Position numbers and translations under genes: made by a program
Shown here: positions 16,553 through 24,942 of the stretch, one piece after another
Layout of the letters: each line of letters opens with the position of its first letter
How positions within the stretch are numbered: the first letter of the stretch is position 1
Notes under the pieces: generated by a model
What the model was told of the DNA's origin: nothing
What the model saw: only the letters and a program-made list of their open reading frames with translations
Database searches by the model: none
Assembly: GCA_905215555.1 (NCBI GenBank)
Contig: CAJMQU010000030.1
Coordinates: 1-57,485 of the forward strand
From: an uncultured bacterium
GTDB lineage: Bacteria; Bacteroidota; Bacteroidia; Bacteroidales; Bacteroidaceae
Reading direction: 5' to 3'
Length of the DNA stretch: 57,485 bases

Positions 16553-18913
16553 ATGAAAGAGAAGATGAAGAAAATTGTATATATATTCATTGCAATCCTG
16601 CTTCTGGAAGCCTGCTCCACTACCAAGCACCTGCCCGAAGGCGAAGTGCTCTACACCGGACAAAAGTCGATGATAGTGGAGAACCGTTCCGCGACTCCGG
16701 TCGGTGTGACGGCGATGGAAGAAGTGGAAGCAGCTCTTGCCAAGGCTCCCAACAACTCCCTGTTGGGGAGCTCCGAATACCGCATCCCCTTTCCTTTTGG
16801 ATTATGGGTGTACAACGGCTTCGCAAAGTATAAGAAAGGCTTTGGCAAGTGGATATTCAACCGCTTTGCCGCTACTCCCGTGTTCATGTCCACCGTCAAT
16901 CCGGACATCCGGCAGAAAGTAGCTACCAACATCCTGCATGATTACGGCTACTTCAACGGCACAGTCAGTTACCAGACCTTCGTCAATCCTAAAGATAGCC
17001 TGAAAGCCAAGTTGCAGTACACCATCGATATGCGCAATCCATATTTCATCGATACCGTTTATTATCGTGGCTTCAACGAGAACACTATGCGCATCATCAA
17101 TCTGGGGCGTCGCCGTTCTCTTATCAGCCCCGGTGAACAGTTCAACGTCACCGACCTCGATGGGGAGCGTACCCGCATCAGCGGATTGCTGCGCAATATG
17201 GGCTATTACTATTTCCGTCCCGACTATCTGACCTACCAGGCAGATACGACACTCGTTCCCGGCGGACACGTCAGCCTGCGCATGATACCTGTTCCCGGTA
17301 TGCCGAAGGATGCCGAACGGGCTTTCTTCGTTGGAAATACCAACTTCTACCTTCATGGGCCGCAAGGACAGTTGCCGAACGATAGTCTTTATTATAAGTC
17401 TTTTTGGATACACTACTACAATAAGCTGAAGATACGCCCCAATATGCTCTATCGCTGGTTGCACTATCAAGGCTACCAGAGAAAACGGCAGGAACTGGAC
17501 AAAGGAGGCATGCGTCATCGTCCGGACAAGTTGTACAGCCAGTATCGACAAACCCGTATTCAGGAGCGTCTGGCAAGTGTGGGGATTTTCCGCTATTTGG
17601 AAATGCAGTACACCCCTCGCGATACGGCACTCGTTTCCGATACCCTCGATGTGAACATTCGTGCCATCCTGGATAAACCTTATGATGCTGAGTTTGACTT
17701 CAACGTCACCATGAAAAGCAATAACCAGACGGGACCCGGCGCCGCTTTCACTGTCACAAAGAACAACGTCTTCGGTGGTGGTGAAACTTGGAATGTGAAG
17801 GTGAACGGCTCGTATGAATGGCAGACGGGTAAGAGCAGTAGCTCGTTGATGAACAGTTATGAGCTGGGAGTATCTTCCGCACTTACTTTCCCGCGCATTG
17901 TTTTTCCCCGTATGGGTAATAAGGAATATGACTTCCCGGCTTCCACTACTTTCCGTGTCTACATAGACCAGATGAACCGTGCCAAGTATTATAAACTGCT
18001 TGCTTTCGGCGGAAACGTCACGTATGATTTTCAGCCTGTACCTACCCGTAAGCATAGCATCACGCCTTTCCAGCTGACGTTTAATGTGCTTCGTAATCCG
18101 ACCGAGGCTTTTGAGGAAATACAGGCTCAGAATCCTGCCCTTTACATCAGTCTCCGCAATCAGTTCATCCCTAAGATGGAGTATACTTATACCTATGATA
18201 ACGCCTCTGTACGCAGCATCCGTAATCCTATCTGGTGGCAGACCACAGTGGCTTCCGCCGGTAACCTGACTTCTTTGATTTACCGGGCATTCGGGGAGTC
18301 GTTCAGCAAAGAGGACAAGAAGCTGATGGGGGTACCTTTCGCCCAATTCCTGAAACTGAATTCGGAATTCCGTTATCACTACCGGATAGACAAGAACCAG
18401 ATGATTGCTTCCCGCATTGCGGGCGGTGTGATCTGGTCGTATGGAAACGCTACGACTGCACCTTATACCGAACAGTTCTATATCGGTGGCGCCAACAGTA
18501 TCCGTGCTTATTCCGCACGCAGCATCGGTCCCGGCGGTTATCCGCCTGATAAAGAGAAAAAGTATTCGTACATCAATCACGTGGGAGATATCCGTATGGA
18601 GGCAAACGTGGAATACCGTTTCCGTATCTTGGGCGACCTGCACGGTGCCATCTTCCTCGATGCGGGTAATGTGTGGCTGATGCGTAAGGATGCCGACCGT
18701 CCTGACGGACAATTGACGTTGAAAAACTTCCCGAAACAAATAGCCCTAGGCACGGGTGCCGGACTGCGTTACGACCTGGACTTCCTTGTATTCCGCTTCG
18801 ACTGGGGTGTGGCACTGCACGACCCGTATGATACCGGAAAGAAGGGATACTATAATATTCCGAAGTTTAAAGATGGCATGGCATGGCATTTTGCTATCGG
18901 TTATCCGTTCTAA
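16553..18913 (+). CDS. tamL: TamL: BamA/TamA-like outer-membrane lipoprotein
   Basis: A 786-residue outer-membrane protein with signal peptide and lipobox LLLEAC (Cys21 from this start; Cys17 if the Met at 16565 is used). POTRA-like segments follow to about residue 400, then a C-terminal 16-strand Omp85 barrel. It carries the RGD-loop counterpart 'FYIGGANSIRAYSARSIGPGG', and the C-terminus ends in aromatic YPF. Lipidation distinguishes Bacteroidetes TamL from proteobacterial TamA. With TamB it should form an envelope-spanning assembly machine. The operon with tamB is clear from orientation and a 49-base gap. Confidence 0.9.
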   Translation: MKEKMKKIVYIFIAILLLEACSTTKHLPEGEVLYTGQKSMIVENRSATPVGVTAMEEVEAALAKAPNNSLLGSSEYRIPFPFGLWVYNGFAKYKKGFGKWIFNRFAATPVFMSTVNPDIRQKVATNILHDYGYFNGTVSYQTFVNPKDSLKAKLQYTIDMRNPYFIDTVYYRGFNENTMRIINLGRRRSLISPGEQFNVTDLDGERTRISGLLRNMGYYYFRPDYLTYQADTTLVPGGHVSLRMIPVPGMPKDAERAFFVGNTNFYLHGPQGQLPNDSLYYKSFWIHYYNKLKIRPNMLYRWLHYQGYQRKRQELDKGGMRHRPDKLYSQYRQTRIQERLASVGIFRYLEMQYTPRDTALVSDTLDVNIRAILDKPYDAEFDFNVTMKSNNQTGPGAAFTVTKNNVFGGGETWNVKVNGSYEWQTGKSSSSLMNSYELGVSSALTFPRIVFPRMGNKEYDFPASTTFRVYIDQMNRAKYYKLLAFGGNVTYDFQPVPTRKHSITPFQLTFNVLRNPTEAFEEIQAQNPALYISLRNQFIPKMEYTYTYDNASVRSIRNPIWWQTTVASAGNLTSLIYRAFGESFSKEDKKLMGVPFAQFLKLNSEFRYHYRIDKNQMIASRIAGGVIWSYGNATTAPYTEQFYIGGANSIRAYSARSIGPGGYPPDKEKKYSYINHVGDIRMEANVEYRFRILGDLHGAIFLDAGNVWLMRKDADRPDGQLTLKNFPKQIALGTGAGLRYDLDFLVFRFDWGVALHDPYDTGKKGYYNIPKFKDGMAWHFAIGYPF

Positions 18914-18956
18914 CGGTAAGTTTTGTACAATAGAGCTAAATTATGAACTAATTGTC

Positions 18957-18988
18957 TACCTTTGTTGATTATATTTTTTGTAATTTTG
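18957..18988 (+). promoter_or_regulatory. promoter region of the nucleotidyltransferase gene
   Basis: Two exact -7 boxes occur: TACCTTTG at 18957-18964 and TAATTTTG at 18981-18988. The second is the better placed one for the gene at 19038. TTTG of the first box lies 16 bases upstream of it, shorter than ideal. Confidence 0.5.
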
Positions 18989-19037
18989 CCGTCGTAATCA
19001 ACAGTGATACACTAACCTATTTTTAATAATAACTAAT

Positions 19038-19949
19038 ATGAAACCAACTTTATTCTTATTGGCAGCCGGTATGGGCAGCCGTTATGGTGGCTTGAAGCAA
19101 TTGGACGGACTGGGTCCGAATGGCGAGACTATTATGGATTATTCTATCTATGATGCCATTAATGCCGGATTCGGTAAGCTTGTTTTTGTTATCCGTAAGG
19201 ATTTTGAGAATGACTTCCGTGATAAAATCATCTCTAAATACGAAGGTCACATTCCGTGCGAACTGGTGTTCCAGTCTATTGACGATCTGCCTGAAGGCTT
19301 TACTTGCCCCGAAGGTCGTACGAAACCCTGGGGAACCAACCATGCTGTAATGATGGGTGCCGATGTAATTAAAGAACCGTTTGCTGTTATCAACTGTGAT
19401 GATTTTTATGGTCGCGATTCTTTCCAAGTGATGGGTAAGTTCCTGTCTGCACTGCCTGAAGGTTCAAAGAATGTATATTCTATGGTAGGTTTCCGTATTG
19501 GCAACACGCTGAGCGATAGCGGTACGGTGTCTCGTGGCCTTTGTGGGACGGATGCCAATAATCTGCTGACTTCTGTTGTAGAACGTACTAAGATTCAGCG
19601 TATGGATGGTGAAGTGAAATATGTAGACGATAATGGCGAGTGGGTGGCTACTCCCGAAACGACTCCGGTAAGTATGAATTTCTGGGGATTTACTCCTGAT
19701 TATTTCGGATATAGCTGCGAGTTCTTCAAGAGTTTCCTGAGCGATCCGAAGAATATGGAGAACTTGAAGAGCGAATTCTTCATCCCGTTGATGGTGGATA
19801 AGTTGATTCAGGACGGCACTGCTACGTGCGAGGTTCTTGACACTACGAGCAAATGGTTTGGTGTGACTTATCCGGAAGACCGTCAGAGCGTTGTAGATAA
19901 AATCCAGGCTTTAGTGGATGCAGGTGAATATCCTGCCAAGCTGTTTTAA
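19038..19949 (+). CDS. sugar-phosphate nucleotidyltransferase family protein
   Basis: A 303-residue GT-A-type nucleotidyltransferase. The N-terminal signature LAAGMGSRYGGLKQL (residues about 8-22) is the NTP-binding GxGxR loop. 'VINCDDFYG' gives the metal-binding Asp pair. Family members activate a sugar 1-phosphate with NTP to give NDP-sugar plus pyrophosphate in the cytosol. This subgroup diverges from RfbA, GlmU and GalU, so I do not name a sugar. It is monocistronic, with promoter boxes upstream and a terminator at 19989-20021. Confidence 0.85.
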   Translation: MKPTLFLLAAGMGSRYGGLKQLDGLGPNGETIMDYSIYDAINAGFGKLVFVIRKDFENDFRDKIISKYEGHIPCELVFQSIDDLPEGFTCPEGRTKPWGTNHAVMMGADVIKEPFAVINCDDFYGRDSFQVMGKFLSALPEGSKNVYSMVGFRIGNTLSDSGTVSRGLCGTDANNLLTSVVERTKIQRMDGEVKYVDDNGEWVATPETTPVSMNFWGFTPDYFGYSCEFFKSFLSDPKNMENLKSEFFIPLMVDKLIQDGTATCEVLDTTSKWFGVTYPEDRQSVVDKIQALVDAGEYPAKLF

Positions 19950-19988
19950 GTTTGGAGACTTTGCGAAAGCAATTTAAAATTAGGAATG

Positions 19989-20021
19989 AAAGGGAGGCAT
20001 CGTGAGATGGTTCCCTTTTTT
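19989..20021 (+). terminator. intrinsic terminator of the nucleotidyltransferase gene
   Basis: AAAGGGAGGCATC pairs with GATGGTTCCCTTT around the loop GTGA (one mismatch, one G:T), followed by a T-run. Confidence 0.85.
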
Positions 20022-20101
20022 AGTATGCTCGGCATGAGCATTGTCTAACGGGGGTAAGTCTCTAATCTAAGACGAGGATAGCTAACCTTAAAAGCTGTGG
20101 T

Positions 20102-21724
20102 TTAAAGTCTGATACTTGTTTCGCAGGCTTCGGCTACGGTGGGGTGGTGTGTGATGAAAATAAAGGTTTTGCTTGTGCGGCTTTTGCGCAGGTTCTTTAT
20201 TAGTTGCCGTTCTGTTTCGGGGTCGAGGGCGGAGGTGGCTTCATCTAATAATAGAATGTGTCCGGGACGAAGAAGGGCGCGGGCGATGGCGATGCGCTGG
20301 GCTTGTCCTTCGCTGAGGCCGCCACCTTGTTCGTTGAGATTGGTATCGATGCTTTGCGGGAGGGAAAAGACAAAATCGGCACAGGCGGTGCGGAGGGACT
20401 GGAACATATCGGTTTCAGTGGCATGAGGATTGCCCATGAGGAGATTGTCGCGGATAGTGCCGCTGAAAAGGGTATTTCCCTGGGGGACGTAGACGAAGTT
20501 GACGCGTGTTTGCGGGGAGACTTCGAGAGTGGAAAGTTGAGAATGAAGTGCTATGAGCCCTTCTTGGGGGGTGGTGAGGGCGAGTAATAAACGGATGAGA
20601 GTCGTTTTACCGGCGCCTGTCTCACCCAGAACGGCAGTACAGCTTCCGGCAGGAAAGTTACAGGAGAAGTGGTTCAGTACGGGGCGGTCGCCTGGTGAAT
20701 AACTGAAAGTGATGTCTTTCAGCAGTAAATCAGGCGTTTGGGTGAAAAATTGCGAGTTGCCGGTTGTTTCCGCAGGTAGTTCTTCAAGCTCCATTAACCG
20801 TTCCACGGCAGTGAGGGCATTGATAAATGAAGGTAGCAGGCGCGAAAGGTCGAGTGCAGGGCGTTGCACTTTGCCGACTAATTGCAGGAAAGCCGTCATG
20901 GTTCCGAAGGTGATGCTGCCTGTACTGAGACGGACGGCTCCCCAAAGAAAAGCGGTGAGGTAGCCGCCGGAAAATGCGAAAGCTACCAGCATACGTGCAG
21001 ACAACGAAAAGCGTGTCCGTCCGAATATCTGGCTGCGGAGAGCATCTTGCAGATCATCCAGTTTGTCGATGTGCCGTTCGCCTTGTTCCAGGGTTTTGAT
21101 GACGGTGCGGTGTTGCAGGCTTTCCTGGATGACGGACTGGATACGGCTGTCGCTTTGTCGGATTTCCCGGGTGTAGCGGCGCATACGTTTCATGTAGAAG
21201 CGACTGCCGAGAAGGAAGATAGGCAGGATTCCTACGATTACCCACGGCAAGGACGGGTCGAGCAGACAGAAGAATATGAATGCAGCCAGCAACTGGACAA
21301 TAGTGACAATGAAAGCGGGGATAGTACCGGTTAGTAATCCTACGATGGCGGCGGTGTCCTGCTCTACCCTATTTACAATGTCTCCGGTGTGGAAACGTTC
21401 CAGTTCGTTCCAGCGGCTTTGCAGCAATCGGGAGAAGAGGCGGTGGCGCAAGGCGTTTCCGGCTTCTACCTGCATACGGGCACTGAGCCAGGTATCGGCA
21501 GCACCGCAAAGAAGCTGTGCAATCAGCAGAGCGATGGTAAGGATAGCGGCATTGGTCAGGTTGCCGGTTGTGGCACCTGTGGCAATGTCTATGACGATTT
21601 TAGAGGCATAGATGAATGCAAGAGAAACCGCCACACCGATAATCCCGGTGAAGCAGGAGAGGAGAATGCGTTTCCGCTGTCCGCGGGAAACTTCCCAGAT
21701 ATATTTTAATTTCACTGTCTTCAT
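20102..21724 (-). CDS. ABC exporter, fused permease/ATPase (peptide-system operon gene 5)
   Basis: A 540-residue half-transporter with a type-I exporter membrane domain with six predicted TM helices (residues about 20-290). The ATPase has Walker A GETGAGKTT, the Q-loop 'YVPQGN', signature LSEGQ (in GGGLSEGQAQR), Walker B ILLLDEATSALD, and H-loop 'ITHH'. There is no N-terminal C39 peptidase domain, so any leader removal must be done by another enzyme. It is the last gene of a minus-strand operon with an HprK-related kinase, S24/S26 peptidase, PqqD-like protein and nucleotidyltransferase, 26 bases after the latter. Export of a modified peptide is an inference from that company. Confidence 0.92.
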   Translation of the reverse strand: MKTVKLKYIWEVSRGQRKRILLSCFTGIIGVAVSLAFIYASKIVIDIATGATTGNLTNAAILTIALLIAQLLCGAADTWLSARMQVEAGNALRHRLFSRLLQSRWNELERFHTGDIVNRVEQDTAAIVGLLTGTIPAFIVTIVQLLAAFIFFCLLDPSLPWVIVGILPIFLLGSRFYMKRMRRYTREIRQSDSRIQSVIQESLQHRTVIKTLEQGERHIDKLDDLQDALRSQIFGRTRFSLSARMLVAFAFSGGYLTAFLWGAVRLSTGSITFGTMTAFLQLVGKVQRPALDLSRLLPSFINALTAVERLMELEELPAETTGNSQFFTQTPDLLLKDITFSYSPGDRPVLNHFSCNFPAGSCTAVLGETGAGKTTLIRLLLALTTPQEGLIALHSQLSTLEVSPQTRVNFVYVPQGNTLFSGTIRDNLLMGNPHATETDMFQSLRTACADFVFSLPQSIDTNLNEQGGGLSEGQAQRIAIARALLRPGHILLLDEATSALDPETERQLIKNLRKSRTSKTFIFITHHPTVAEACETSIRL

Positions 21725-21745
21725 AATAATAAAGCTACGGAAGTT

Positions 21746-21796
21746 ACAAGCTACAAGTGGCTGACGCTATCATGCTGCATAGCACTTGTAGCTTGT
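21746..21796 (-). repeat. dispersed repeat at the 3' end of the nucleotidyltransferase gene
   Basis: The arms ACAAGCTACAAGTG (21746-21759) and CACTTGTAGCTTGT (21783-21796) are a perfect 14-bp inverted repeat. On the minus strand the loop contains CTATGCAGCATGATAGCG (21765-21782), the same core as in the hybrid kinase at 11071. The repeat encodes the last residues and stop codon of the nucleotidyltransferase. Confidence 0.8.
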
Positions 21797-22914
21797 CGCT
21801 TTGTAGCTCGTAGTTTATTCAGCTGTATGGTAATCGTTCCCTTTATCAGCGTCACCGGATACCACACAGCCTCTCCGGGTGCGAACTGTCGTAATTTCAT
21901 GCAACGCTTTGTTGCCCGGCAGAAGGTGTGCCATTTTCCTGACCAATACCCTTTGGGGCGAGGCTGGACGCGTGTGTCATACTGGCCGAAGTTCCCGGTA
22001 GCGAAAATATCATCCAGCAAGACTTCTCCGGCACGTTCCATTCCCTTGATGGAGAAAGGCAAGTCTTGTTCCGGCAATCCTAAATGGTGTACGGCGATGT
22101 AACCGAATGCCTTTGCAGCACGAAGCAATCCTACCTTTCGGAAATGCCGTTCCAGTATCACTTTGTCGATGTCGTCCTGTCTCATTGCCAGTAGCCGTGC
22201 CCAGTCGCAAACCTGCCGCAGCCCGATACCGCTGTTCAGGAAGTGGACAAAAGCGTGCATGAAGATATAGAGCGCATTGAATGTCACCGGCGGCAGGGCA
22301 ACAGGGTATTCGTTGATTTCCTGCATCTCTGATTGCTGCGGATGCCACTCCTTTACCAGGCGCTGAAAGTACCGGTTTCCGGCGGGATTGTTTATTCGCA
22401 AGATCATGCGGTGGTTCTCGATATGAATATTGTGCAGCGAGTAACTTGCATGCTTGTCCGAAGCTTCACCTTCGGCTGCTGCGCTGTGGCGCAGTAAAAT
22501 ACTGTTGGCTATGGGTTGTCCCTCCTTACCTATATAGACGTCAATATCTCCGCACTGACGGTGTAGTGGGTTGATGTAGTACGTGGCAATGCCTTGTCCT
22601 TTCAGCAGGACTGGGTGTAGCCCGGCTTCCCGGTAAGGCATAAAAATTTCCGGCAGTTCTGCGTTCAGGCGTATGTTCGACTGCTCTATCCGGGCAACTT
22701 GGGCAGCCCATTGCAGGTAGAGCGGACGTGGCGGACGAACTTCAGAAGGCAGGCTGAGCATTCCGTCGAAAGTGATGGCAAGGAGTGCCTGGGTTCGTGC
22801 GAAGTGATATACTTCTTCCCAATCGGCCGCACTCATGCCATTGAATAGGGCAGGATCGGCAGGCGTGTTCCATAAACCGGAACGTACCAGGGCGAGAAAA
22901 GTGCGTTGCATCAT
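21751..22914 (-). CDS. nucleotidyltransferase family protein (NTP_transf_5-like; operon gene 4)
   Basis: A 387-residue protein with a Pol-beta-type nucleotidyltransferase core. LLKGQGIA (about 103-110) is followed by 'PLHRQCGDIDVYI' with Asp123 and Asp125 as metal ligands. The family occurs in peptide natural-product loci beside HprK-like kinases and PqqD proteins; its chemistry there is poorly known. I chose the second start (MMQRTF, 22914), two bases after the PqqD stop, over the one at 22944 that overlaps PqqD by 28 bases. The C-terminal tail (RATKRQATSAMQHDSVSHL) is encoded by a dispersed repeat and is probably not functional sequence. Confidence 0.82.
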   Translation of the reverse strand: MMQRTFLALVRSGLWNTPADPALFNGMSAADWEEVYHFARTQALLAITFDGMLSLPSEVRPPRPLYLQWAAQVARIEQSNIRLNAELPEIFMPYREAGLHPVLLKGQGIATYYINPLHRQCGDIDVYIGKEGQPIANSILLRHSAAAEGEASDKHASYSLHNIHIENHRMILRINNPAGNRYFQRLVKEWHPQQSEMQEINEYPVALPPVTFNALYIFMHAFVHFLNSGIGLRQVCDWARLLAMRQDDIDKVILERHFRKVGLLRAAKAFGYIAVHHLGLPEQDLPFSIKGMERAGEVLLDDIFATGNFGQYDTRVQPRPKGYWSGKWHTFCRATKRCMKLRQFAPGEAVWYPVTLIKGTITIQLNKLRATKRQATSAMQHDSVSHL

Positions 22915-22916
22915 CT

Positions 22917-23183
22917 TTATTCTATAATTCCGGCTTCCAGCCAATCCTTTATCAGTTGGCGGGCATCGCGTGCGGCGGTGTCAGCTTCTACTTCGTAGTG
23001 CTCCGTGAGGTAGGTGGTGAGCGTTTCGGCATCAAACTCCTTACCTTCTACACTTTCCCAAAGTCGGGCGGCTGTGGGGTTCAGACTGATGATATTGTTG
23101 AAATCTACGTTGCCGGTGCCGTTGTGCATGATGATATGCTCATCGCCGACTTGGTGGAGGGTAAAGTCTTTCTTGATTTTCAT
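22917..23183 (-). CDS. PqqD family peptide-binding protein (operon gene 3)
   Basis: An 88-residue protein with the PqqD/RRE winged-helix pattern: 'ISLNPTAARLWESVEG' (32-47) followed by helices ending 'DARQLIKDWLEAGIIE'. RRE proteins bind the leader of ribosomal peptides and present it to modifying enzymes. The Met at 23183 gives the typical PqqD length; the 19-residue longer opening runs back through a hairpin repeat and is rejected. The nucleotidyltransferase follows after 2 bases, while the peptidase upstream is 66 bases away. No precursor peptide gene is recognisable nearby. Confidence 0.88.
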   Translation of the reverse strand: MKIKKDFTLHQVGDEHIIMHNGTGNVDFNNIISLNPTAARLWESVEGKEFDAETLTTYLTEHYEVEADTAARDARQLIKDWLEAGIIE

Positions 23184-23222
23184 GGTTTGTATAATTATTG
23201 ATGTTATTGTTGTATGTATGCC

Positions 23223-23242
23223 GGGCGAATCATTATTCACCC
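23223..23242. repeat. GGGCGAAT-type hairpin, copy 3
   Basis: GGGCGAATCATTATTCACCC is an 8-bp stem with a 4-base loop, lying inside the operon between the S24/S26 peptidase and PqqD genes. It could modulate downstream mRNA levels. Confidence 0.7.
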
Positions 23243-23249
23243 TTGCAAG

Positions 23250-23705
23250 TTATATTCTTCTGAATATAGCCAGCAGCCAGCGTCTTATGGGTGTCAGTTT
23301 CATCCACCAGGAAGAATATCGCTGCCAGGTTTGCCCGTTGCAAGGATATTCTTTGTCTTTGCGGATGGCGGCAACCATGATTCCCATGACGTCTGCTACG
23401 CTGGTCTGTTCGGTTGCTTTCAGGTTTCCGTCGCCCAGTAGCGTCAGTTCCCGTCCGTTGCGGTGGATAATGCGGTGGAAGACGATGCGTCCCATGCTTT
23501 CCCTCGCCAGGACGGCAACGCCCGGTTGCAGGTCGGCTTCGGTGAAAGGACCTAAGACGATGCGGTCGCGGCGGTCCACAAGGAAAGGATTCATGCTGTT
23601 GCCCCGTACAATCAACGTCACGGTGTGCCCTTCGCTGATGAGACGTGCTACTTCGGGGAGCAGTATTTCGTTGGGGATAATCTTTTTCTGACCGCTGCTT
23701 ATCAT
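23250..23705 (-). CDS. S24/S26 family peptidase, Ser-His type (operon gene 2)
   Basis: A 151-residue protein with the signal-peptidase-like core. Box B is 'RGNSMNP' with nucleophile Ser37, then 'IVFHRIIHR' with His77 where bacterial signal peptidase I has Lys, then 'LLGDGN' (89-94, box E). A Ser-His arrangement is that of ER-type/SipW signal peptidases. There is no N-terminal TM anchor; only a short amphipathic Trp/Arg-rich C-terminus could touch the membrane. It is a plausible leader peptidase for the operon, since the ABC exporter lacks a C39 domain, but this is inference. It starts 15 bases after the kinase stop. Confidence 0.83.
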   Translation of the reverse strand: MISSGQKKIIPNEILLPEVARLISEGHTVTLIVRGNSMNPFLVDRRDRIVLGPFTEADLQPGVAVLARESMGRIVFHRIIHRNGRELTLLGDGNLKATEQTSVADVMGIMVAAIRKDKEYPCNGQTWQRYSSWWMKLTPIRRWLLAIFRRI

Positions 23706-23720
23706 TCGCTTATCGTTTAC

Positions 23721-24641
23721 TTATCTGATGGTGTTGAAACTTAGTTCGGCTGCTGCCCTGTCGGGCAGGCATTTCAAATGGTAGACCGGTAGGTTGGCGG
23801 CAAGGAGTTTCACCGTTTCTATGACGCCGTTGTTCAGTTCTTCCACTGCTTTCAGGCAGGAACAGGAGGGCAACAGGGAGGCGAATGCACGTGCTGCTCC
23901 TTCTTTCTTTATGATATTCTCCGGTGCCTGCTCCAAGCGGACGAATGCGCCTGCCGGAACTGAATCATTCTTGTAGCAGGGCGTCTTTCCGCTCCAGGGT
24001 GAGCCGTAGACGGTGGTCTCTCCGGTTTCCTTATTATAATGCACGATAGGATTGTCATCATTCAGTAGCTCGCAACCGGGAATGTTTTCCAGCCACAGCC
24101 GGGTGTGCGTACTTTTTCCTGTTCCGCTTTTCCCTAAGAAGAGGTAGCCTTTCCCGTTTTTCTTAATGACGGAGGCGTGCATCAGTACGGTATCAGTGCA
24201 GGCGGTCTTGAATGCATATACCATCATCAGAATATTATTGAGTACGAATGCATCTGCTTCTGTTTCATGCAGAGACAGCGTGCCTGTGGCAAAGTCGGAG
24301 TGGAAATAAGCTGAATATTCTTTTGTGTTGTTCGGCGCAAGAATGCTGATGAGGTGCGAGTCGGTGCCGGGTAGTGCGCTGATTCTGCACGTGGCACCTT
24401 CCCACTCAAACTCTACGAGTTGGTGGTATTGCGAATTATCTTTCTCGTTGCTTCCTTTTTCCGGCTGAATGTTGAGTGAGAAGATAATCTTACTCTTGTT
24501 TTCCAGGATTTCTTTTTCCGGCAGCAGGAAAGGACTCAGGGAAGGGATAAGTTCCTCTGACTTCCAGCCTGGAATAGAAGATGAAGTGCCGAACAGGCAA
24601 GGACCTACCCGAAATAGTTGCGCATTGCGTTCCTCTTTCAT
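23721..24641 (-). CDS. HprK-related kinase (operon gene 1)
   Basis: A 306-residue protein. The C-terminal half resembles HPr kinase/phosphorylase: Walker A GKSGTGKST (170-178), acidic pair in LLNDDNPIV (195-196), and GSPWSGK (213-219). The N-terminal about 140 residues resemble no domain I know. In lasso-peptide loci related kinases phosphorylate the precursor peptide; here the substrate is unknown. The start at 24641 is supported by the promoter at 24685-24716, which lies downstream of the longer in-frame start at 24737. It is the first gene of the five-gene operon. Confidence 0.85.
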   Translation of the reverse strand: MKEERNAQLFRVGPCLFGTSSSIPGWKSEELIPSLSPFLLPEKEILENKSKIIFSLNIQPEKGSNEKDNSQYHQLVEFEWEGATCRISALPGTDSHLISILAPNNTKEYSAYFHSDFATGTLSLHETEADAFVLNNILMMVYAFKTACTDTVLMHASVIKKNGKGYLFLGKSGTGKSTHTRLWLENIPGCELLNDDNPIVHYNKETGETTVYGSPWSGKTPCYKNDSVPAGAFVRLEQAPENIIKKEGAARAFASLLPSCSCLKAVEELNNGVIETVKLLAANLPVYHLKCLPDRAAAELSFNTIR

Positions 24642-24684
24642 TCTTTTTTGTATAGTAATTGGGTTGTTGTTTGTATGTACGACG

Positions 24685-24716
24685 TAAAGGTAGATGTATT
24701 CTTCTAATTTACCAAA
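24685..24716 (-). promoter_or_regulatory. promoter of the kinase-peptidase-PqqD-NTase-ABC operon
   Basis: On the minus strand there is TTTG (24713-24716), 20 bases, then TACCTTTA (24685-24692), one mismatch from TAnnTTTG. It fixes the translation start of the kinase at 24641 rather than 24737. Confidence 0.7.
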
Positions 24717-24879
24717 GCTGGCGGAAGGATAATTCATTAGAAAGTTATATCAAATGATGAGTGGAAGAGATTAAGTGAACCTTTCCGCCGCTTACTTCGC
24801 AAGGCTGAACAGCGTAGAGTGAAATAAGTAGTGCTAATTCTGGAAATGTTGTATCGGATGTCTTCTTTCTGACTTAAAA

Positions 24880-24912
24880 TTGAAGACAAACTGCCGAAAA
24901 TCACTACCTTTG
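24880..24912 (+). promoter_or_regulatory. promoter of the ABC-F gene
   Basis: An exact -7 box TACCTTTG is at 24905-24912. The upstream ATTG ending at 24882 lies 22 bases away, slightly longer than ideal. The gene starts at 24943. Confidence 0.6.
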
Positions 24913-24942
24913 CAGTCTTAAACGCTAAATTTCATTGACATT

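Noticed and set aside
16802..18739. Long minus-strand open frame (645 codons) opposite tamL
   Set aside because: It lies wholly antisense to a well-supported gene, has no recognisable domain, and follows from the codon bias of the real frame.
19946..20041. 31-codon minus-strand frame after the exporter gene as peptide precursor
   Set aside because: It runs through the terminator and 3' end of the opposite nucleotidyltransferase gene and has no leader-like features.
20102..24641. Lasso-peptide gene cluster
   Set aside because: Kinase, nucleotidyltransferase, PqqD and exporter fit, but the macrocyclase and transglutaminase-like protease are absent and no precursor is seen.
24642..24737. Longer N-terminus of the HprK-related kinase
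   Set aside because: The promoter at 24685-24716 lies inside it, so it would not be transcribed from the start codon.
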